Below, in pieces: positions 59,703-64,000 of a stretch of DNA of 64,000 bases. Source of the DNA: Rhodoferax sp. WC2427 (GTDB lineage: Bacteria; Pseudomonadota; Gammaproteobacteria; Burkholderiales; Burkholderiaceae_C). Under the pieces are notes generated by a model that had not been told where the DNA came from, did not search any database, and worked only from the letters and a program-made list of their open reading frames with translations. The DNA lies in contig NZ_CP162006.1 of assembly GCF_040822085.1 (NCBI RefSeq), forward strand, positions 806,001 through 870,000, given 5' to 3'. The first letter of the stretch is position 1. Each line of letters starts with the position of its first letter. Position numbers and translations under genes: made by a program.

Positions 59703-61139
59703 TCAGAGGGAGTTCACAAATTTCACCAGCGCATCGCGGTCGGCCTGGGGCATTTTCAGCACCTGCTGGCGGGCCGCATCGGCTTCGCCACCGTGCCACA
59801 GAATGGCTTCCAGCGTGTTGCGGGCGCGGCCGTCATGCAGCAGGAAGCTGTGGTTGTTCACGTCCGGGATCAGCCCGATGCCCCACAGCGGCGGGGTGCG
59901 CCATTGCTGGCCGTTGGCCAGGCCGTCCGGTCGGCCATCGGCCAGGCCCTGGCCCATGTCGTGCAGCAGCAGATCGGTGTAGGGGGTGATCTTCTGGTCG
60001 CGCAGCGCGGGGAAGGGCGATGCACCGGTGGTGTAGCCGGGGCGGTGGCACACGGCGCACTGGGCCTGGGCAAACAGGGCCTGGCCGCGGCGCACGTCCA
60101 GGTTGTCATAGCCGCGCCGGGCGGGTACGGCCAGCGTGGCCTGGTACTGGATGACTTTTTCCAGCGTGGCGTTGTCGATCTCAAACCCGCCGTTTTGGCC
60201 GCCACGGGGGGCTGCGGCGCAGTCTTTTTGCCGGGGCGTGCAGTCTTCGCGGGGGAACTTCTCGGAGGTGATGCCGATGTCGCCGTTGAAGGCGGCCGCC
60301 GACTGGTGCGCCAGGCTGCCGGTGTTGGCCTTCCAGCCAAAGCGGCCCACCACTTCCTTGCCCGCAAACGGGTCGAACACGCGGTTCGCCATGCCATGGA
60401 TGCCGTCGCTGCGGCCGGCCTGCTGCTGCACGTTGGCCAGGATGTCGGCCTCGGGGATCGCGTCGATCAGGCCCACGCCGGGCATCTGCGGCGCGATGCG
60501 CGGGCCCACCAGGGTGCCGGGCTGCATAGGGCCGTAGCCCAGGTCGGTGAAGCGGTAGTGCGGCTGGCGCAGGCTGTAGCGCGTGCCGTCGGCAAACTGG
60601 CCGGGCAGCTCGGTGTAGCGGATGCGTACCTTGCCCTCGGGGCGCACGCCTTGCATGGCGGAGTTGGTGAACTGTTCGCCGTAGGTGGGCTCGTGCCGGG
60701 GCGTGCCCTGTGCATCCAGTACCGACAGGCGGAACAGCAGGCCGATGGGTTGCTCGGCAGTGATGCCGTTTTTAAAGGTGTTGGGCGGTGCGCCGCGCCC
60801 GTCCTGGGTATGGCAGCCGCCGCAGGAACGGGCGATGAAGTGTGGGCCCAGGCCATCGCGGGCAGCGGTAGACGAAGGGGCTTCCACCCAGTTGCGCCGA
60901 AAGAACGAGTTGCCGATGGCGAAGTGGGTGCGGCCTGCCTCGTCCAGGTTGGCGGCGGGGAACGAGAAGGCGTTCAGGCCTTCCTCGAACACGGTGGTGT
61001 CGCCGCCGGGCTTTTCTTCCGAAGTGTCGATGGCGGGAGTTGCTGCCAGGGCCAGCCACGCCACCGCCATCCCGGCCGAAGCCAGGGCGGCGGTGGTGAG
61101 GGTGCGCCAGCGTGTTTTTTGCAGGTTCGGCGAACGCAT
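59703..61139 (-). CDS. Di-heme oxidoreductase (DUF1111, 'thiol oxidoreductase')
   Basis: A 478-residue exported cytochrome. A signal peptide (ALASAGMAVAWLALAATPA) is followed by two c-type heme sites, CGGCH (about residue 105) and CAVCH (about residue 360), with the DLLLHDMGQGLADGRPDG segment typical of DUF1111 members that resemble di-heme peroxidases. It probably handles electrons for iron uptake with the imelysins. It is 4 bp after the first imelysin. Confidence 0.9.
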   Translation of the reverse strand: MRSPNLQKTRWRTLTTAALASAGMAVAWLALAATPAIDTSEEKPGGDTTVFEEGLNAFSFPAANLDEAGRTHFAIGNSFFRRNWVEAPSSTAARDGLGPHFIARSCGGCHTQDGRGAPPNTFKNGITAEQPIGLLFRLSVLDAQGTPRHEPTYGEQFTNSAMQGVRPEGKVRIRYTELPGQFADGTRYSLRQPHYRFTDLGYGPMQPGTLVGPRIAPQMPGVGLIDAIPEADILANVQQQAGRSDGIHGMANRVFDPFAGKEVVGRFGWKANTGSLAHQSAAAFNGDIGITSEKFPREDCTPRQKDCAAAPRGGQNGGFEIDNATLEKVIQYQATLAVPARRGYDNLDVRRGQALFAQAQCAVCHRPGYTTGASPFPALRDQKITPYTDLLLHDMGQGLADGRPDGLANGQQWRTPPLWGIGLIPDVNNHSFLLHDGRARNTLEAILWHGGEADAARQQVLKMPQADRDALVKFVNSL

Positions 61140-61143
61140 CGGC

Positions 61144-62295
61144 TTATTCTTTGGCGGGGTCTACCAAGGTGAGTTTGGTGATGCCCACGGCCTTGGCCGC
61201 ATCCAGGAAGTCCTTGCTTTGCAGCTTGAGCGCGTCGGCCACGGCCTGCACGCGTTTGCGGCCTTCGGGGTCCCCAATCTCGCGGTCAAACGGGGCGTGG
61301 ATCGCAACGGCTGCTTGCACGCTGGCGGCGATATGGCCGCTGGTGCGCTCGGCGGTAGCGGCATCTTTAAGAGCCACCAGGTCGCGCAGCGAAGCGCCTT
61401 GCAACAGGCTGCCGTCGGCGCGCTTGAAGCGGCCCAGCCAGACGTTTTCAATGCCGGTGGCGTTGGCCACGATGTCGCGGTGGGTGTTGTCGGAGAAGCA
61501 GGAGTGCTCGTCTTCCTGGTTTTTGGATGCCAGGGCCACTTCGATGCGCTCGCCGGCCAGTTCGCCGCGCGACAGGGAGCCCACGCCGACCAGCATGTTG
61601 CGTACGGCGTTGGTGCTGGATTTTTCAAATTGGGCGCGGTAGTTCTGGGCATTGGGGGCCCAGGCCTTGGTCAGGCTGGTCAGGTCGCTGACCAGCAGGT
61701 CAGTGACCACCTTCAGGTAGTCGCGGCGGCGGTTGGCGTTGGGGGTTTTGCCGTCCACAAAGTCTTCAAAAGAACGGTCGCCGGGGCCGGTGTCGCTCAG
61801 ATCCTGGCCCCAGAGCAAGAACTCGATGGCGTGCCAGCCGGTGGCGATGTTTTCTTCGCCGCCGCGCTCGTTCAGGGCCGTGAGGGCCTTGGCGGTAATT
61901 TTGACCTTGGGGTTGTTGATGATGCCAGCCTTGGGCTTGCCAACGACGTAGTCCACATAGGCTTCGTCCATCGGCCAGGCGTTGATGCGGCCTTCGGGGC
62001 CGTTTTTGTCATCGATGGGGCCGGCGTAGAAGCGGAAGGCTTCGGTCTGGCCATAAAACTCCCGGGCGGCCAGCCAGGCAGTGCGGGCCTTGGCCAAGCC
62101 GTCAGTGCTGGGGGCTGCGTTGAACGCGGTAATGGCGGCCTGGAGCGCCTGTGCCGTGGTTAGGGTGTCTTCGTAGCTGGCGTAAACCAGCTTGCTGTAG
62201 TCGGCAGCCACGGCGGCTGCCGTGACAGGAGCCATGGTTTGGGCGGTAGCGGAAAAAGCCACCAGCAATGCAGCACTCAGCAGAAGAGATTTCAC
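61144..62295 (-). CDS. Imelysin-family iron-regulated protein (first copy)
   Basis: A 383-residue imelysin (IrpA/IcmP-type) protein with a signal peptide (MKSLLLSAALLVAFSATAQ). It retains the GxHxxE motif in TGWHAIEFLLWGQD and the SFEDFVDGKTPNANRRRDYL block. Despite the name, these are thought to act in periplasmic iron acquisition. GTG 62295 was preferred over ATG 62319: AAGGA lies 8 bp upstream and the signal peptide then begins correctly. It is the first gene of the operon, with a Fur-like site upstream. Confidence 0.88.
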   Translation of the reverse strand: MKSLLLSAALLVAFSATAQTMAPVTAAAVAADYSKLVYASYEDTLTTAQALQAAITAFNAAPSTDGLAKARTAWLAAREFYGQTEAFRFYAGPIDDKNGPEGRINAWPMDEAYVDYVVGKPKAGIINNPKVKITAKALTALNERGGEENIATGWHAIEFLLWGQDLSDTGPGDRSFEDFVDGKTPNANRRRDYLKVVTDLLVSDLTSLTKAWAPNAQNYRAQFEKSSTNAVRNMLVGVGSLSRGELAGERIEVALASKNQEDEHSCFSDNTHRDIVANATGIENVWLGRFKRADGSLLQGASLRDLVALKDAATAERTSGHIAASVQAAVAIHAPFDREIGDPEGRKRVQAVADALKLQSKDFLDAAKAVGITKLTLVDPAKE

Positions 62296-62372
62296 AGCAC
62301 AGGTCCTTGATGTTCCCATCCGCGAAACGCAAGAATGCTGCGGTTAACGCGGACAGGTCAGAAACCCATTGT

Positions 62373-62388
62373 AATGAGATTGATTCGC
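62373..62388 (-). promoter_or_regulatory. Fur-box-like site upstream of the imelysin operon
   Basis: AATGAGATTGATTCGC, about 80 bp before the imelysin start. Its minus-strand reading GCGAATCAATCTCATT keeps the GAATC/CTCATT halves seen in the other Fur-like sites here. A weaker match than hemP. Confidence 0.6.
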
Positions 62389-62411
62389 GATACCGTGCCG
62401 CGCGGATCGCC

Positions 62412-63344
62412 TTACCCGTCCAGGTTGATCTGGGTGATCAGTTTTTGCAGCACCGTGGCGGCCTGGTCGTTGTCGACCTGGCAGGTGCCCGCCGCATGGT
62501 GGCCGCCGCCGCCGTAGGCCAGCATCAGCTCACCCACGTTGGTTTTGCTGCTGCGGTCCAGAATCGACTTGCCAGTGGCCAGCACGGTATTTTGTTTTTG
62601 CACGCCCCACATGACGTGGATGGAGATGTTGCACTGCGGAAACAGCGCGTACACCATGAAGCGGTTGGTGGCCCAGATGGTTTCTTCTGCACGCAGGTCC
62701 AACACCACCAGATTGCCGTGTACCGTGGCGCAGCGTTCAATCTGGGCCTTGGCTTTGACGGCGTGTTCCTGGTAGATATCGATGCGCTCCTTGACATCGG
62801 GCAGCGACAAGATGTCTTCAATGCCGTGGTCGCGGCAGTATTGGATCAAATCCATCATCAGCGCGTAGTTGCTGATGCGGAATTCGCGGAAACGCCCCAG
62901 GCCGGTACGCGCGTCCATCAGGTAGTTCAGCAGCACCCAGCCCTCGGGGTGCATGATTTCTTCGCGCACGTACTGGGCCGAATCGGCCTTGTCCACCGCG
63001 TCCATCATGTCCACGGTGATATTGGGGAAGGCTTTAGCACCGCCGTAGTAGTCAAACACCACGCGCGCCGCCGATGGGGCTTTGGCATCGATCACATGGT
63101 TTTTCAGCCCGCTCTGGTTGCGGATGGTCTCGGAGGCGTGGTGGTCAAACGCGATGTGGGCACCCGCCACGTAGGGCAGGTTGGTGGTGATGTCGCGGTC
63201 GGTGATGGTGATCTTGCCGTCTTGCATGTCCTTGGGATGGACGAACTTGATCTCGTCGATCATGTCCAGCTCATTGAGCAGCACTGCACATACCAGCCCG
63301 TCGAAATCACTGCGGGTGACCAAGCGAAATTTTTCTGTGCCCAT
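62412..63344 (-). CDS. DHH-family phosphoesterase
   Basis: A 310-residue DHH/DHHA1-type phosphoesterase. Motifs: VTRSDFDGLVCAVLL (motif I), HIAFDHHASE (motif III DHH), VDKADSAQY, and the C-terminal GGGGHHAAGTCQ. The class includes exopolyphosphatase-like and NrnA-type nucleases; which of these is unclear. AAGGA 8 bp before ATG 63344 supports that start; ATGs at 63353 and 63365 are alternatives. It is divergent from nothing nearby; the lldD stop is 76 bp away. Confidence 0.85.
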   Translation of the reverse strand: MGTEKFRLVTRSDFDGLVCAVLLNELDMIDEIKFVHPKDMQDGKITITDRDITTNLPYVAGAHIAFDHHASETIRNQSGLKNHVIDAKAPSAARVVFDYYGGAKAFPNITVDMMDAVDKADSAQYVREEIMHPEGWVLLNYLMDARTGLGRFREFRISNYALMMDLIQYCRDHGIEDILSLPDVKERIDIYQEHAVKAKAQIERCATVHGNLVVLDLRAEETIWATNRFMVYALFPQCNISIHVMWGVQKQNTVLATGKSILDRSSKTNVGELMLAYGGGGHHAAGTCQVDNDQAATVLQKLITQINLDG

Positions 63345-63420
63345 GGGGTCCATCCTTTTTGCCATGTTGGCGGTTACAAAATGTACCGGGATTATGCCGC
63401 CTGGGCCACAGCTTGCATGC

Positions 63421-64000
63421 CTAAAACGTGCCGGGCAACAGAATGCTTTTGTCGACGGTGCCGATCTGGGTATGGCCGCAAAAGGCCATCGTCACATCCA
63501 GCTCCTTGTGCAGGATCTCCAGGCATTTGGTGACCCCGGCTTCGCCCATGGCGCCCAGGCCGTACAGAAAGCTGCGGCCGATCATGGTGCCGCGCGCGCC
63601 CAGGGCCCAGGCCTTCAAAACGTCCTGGCCGGAGCGGATGCCGCTGTCCATCCACACCTCGATCTGTGAGCCCACCGCATCGACGATCGCGGGCAGGGCT
63701 TCGATGGCGCTGGGGGCTCCATCAAGCTGGCGGCCACCGTGGTTGGACACCACCATGGCATCGGCGCCGCTGTGGGCTGCCAGGCGGGCATCTTCTGCGT
63801 CCATGATGCCTTTGAGGATGAGCTTGCCGCCCCAGCGCTTCTTGATCCACTCCACGTCATTCCAGTCGAGCTGCGGGTCAAACTGTTCTTTGGTCCAGGC
63901 GCTGAGCGAGGACATGTCGCTGACGTTCTTGGCGTGGCCCACCAGGTTGCCAAACGTGTGGCGACGCGTGCCCGCCATGCCCAGGCACCAGCGCGGCTTG
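63421..64000 (-). CDS. lldD: L-lactate dehydrogenase (FMN-dependent), partial
   Basis: The C-terminal 192 codons of an LldD-type enzyme that oxidises L-lactate to pyruvate. Visible: LILKGIMDAEDARLAAHSGA, VVSNHGGRQLDGAPSAIEAL (catalytic His with Arg), DSGIRSGQDVLKAWALGARG and RSFLYGLGAMGEAG. The N-terminal part with the first FMN contacts is outside the window. A second member of this family lies at 53056-54168. Confidence 0.9.
   Translation of the reverse strand, partial: KPRWCLGMAGTRRHTFGNLVGHAKNVSDMSSLSAWTKEQFDPQLDWNDVEWIKKRWGGKLILKGIMDAEDARLAAHSGADAMVVSNHGGRQLDGAPSAIEALPAIVDAVGSQIEVWMDSGIRSGQDVLKAWALGARGTMIGRSFLYGLGAMGEAGVTKCLEILHKELDVTMAFCGHTQIGTVDKSILLPGTF

Noticed and set aside
59532..62163. 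Long plus-strand frames opposite the di-heme and imelysin genes
   Set aside because: Antisense shadows of high-GC genes; the minus-strand genes have heme motifs, signal peptides and operon spacing.

Overview
The window looks like a chromosome segment of a high-GC betaproteobacterium, most likely a member of the Comamonadaceae (Rhodoferax/Polaromonas/Acidovorax-like). The evidence is the gene content and style (prfB with a +1 recoding site, purF-gltX synteny, ExbBD/TonB and hemP, MASE3-PAS-GGDEF-EAL) and a family of short dispersed repeats that I associate with this group. The taxonomic call is an inference from sequence style, not a search.

Region 1 (1-550): rpmB-rpmG (ribosomal L28/L33) on the minus strand; rpmG runs off the left edge.

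Region 2 (593-19054): an integrated genomic island of about 18.4 kb. It is bounded by a perfect 45-bp direct repeat. The left copy is an orphan 3' piece of a tRNA-Thr(CGT) gene; the right copy is the 3' end of the intact tRNA-Thr gene. A tyrosine integrase sits just inside the right end, and paired 11-bp-period TGTGACAT sites lie inside both ends. The island carries a replication module (DUF6499-like protein, winged-helix/excisionase-like protein, RepA-type AAA ATPase, filamentous-phage-type gpII/X rolling-circle initiator), a secreted dienelactone-hydrolase-like enzyme with a divergent XRE regulator, and a three-gene module of unknown function with a papain/C39-like protease. It also carries a NotI-like restriction-modification set (C5 methyltransferase, Vsr, NotI-like endonuclease), recombinase and IS debris, a MITE-like element, a DUF4365 protein, a second tyrosine recombinase, and a Kiwa anti-phage system (kwaA-kwaB) with two tandem palindromes in its promoter region. 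It is a defence island.

Region 3 (19010-24608): a minus-strand run prfB - HAD phosphatase - pepN - fbp - tRNA-Thr. The tRNA begins 14 bp after the fbp stop codon. Its probable terminator is now stranded at 551-583, on the far side of the island.

Region 4 (24898-50237): ordinary core and accessory chromosome. It holds a c-di-GMP enzyme, a chemoreceptor, hydrolase, aldo-keto reductase, ybaK, plsY, a degenerate HD-GYP protein, a retropepsin-like protease, yajQ, murB, a CHMI-like isomerase, ppnP, an ArsC-like protein, and the folC-SPOR-cvpA-purF-gltX string. Then come tRNA-Ala/Glu/Asp, rlmD, a lipoprotein, a BI-1 family protein, a DUF336 protein, and a LysR/choline-sulfatase pair.

Region 5 (50429-64000): mostly iron-related genes on the minus strand. 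These are hemP, exbD, exbB, tonB, bfd, an FMN-dependent 2-hydroxyacid oxidase, a PiuC-type dioxygenase, a siderophore receptor, and an imelysin / di-heme oxidoreductase / imelysin / DUF1513 operon. Several Fur-box-like sites precede them. A DHH phosphoesterase and a partial L-lactate dehydrogenase close the window.

Two dispersed repeat families run through regions 3-5. One, about 50 bp, occurs both between genes and, in frame, inside four proteins.
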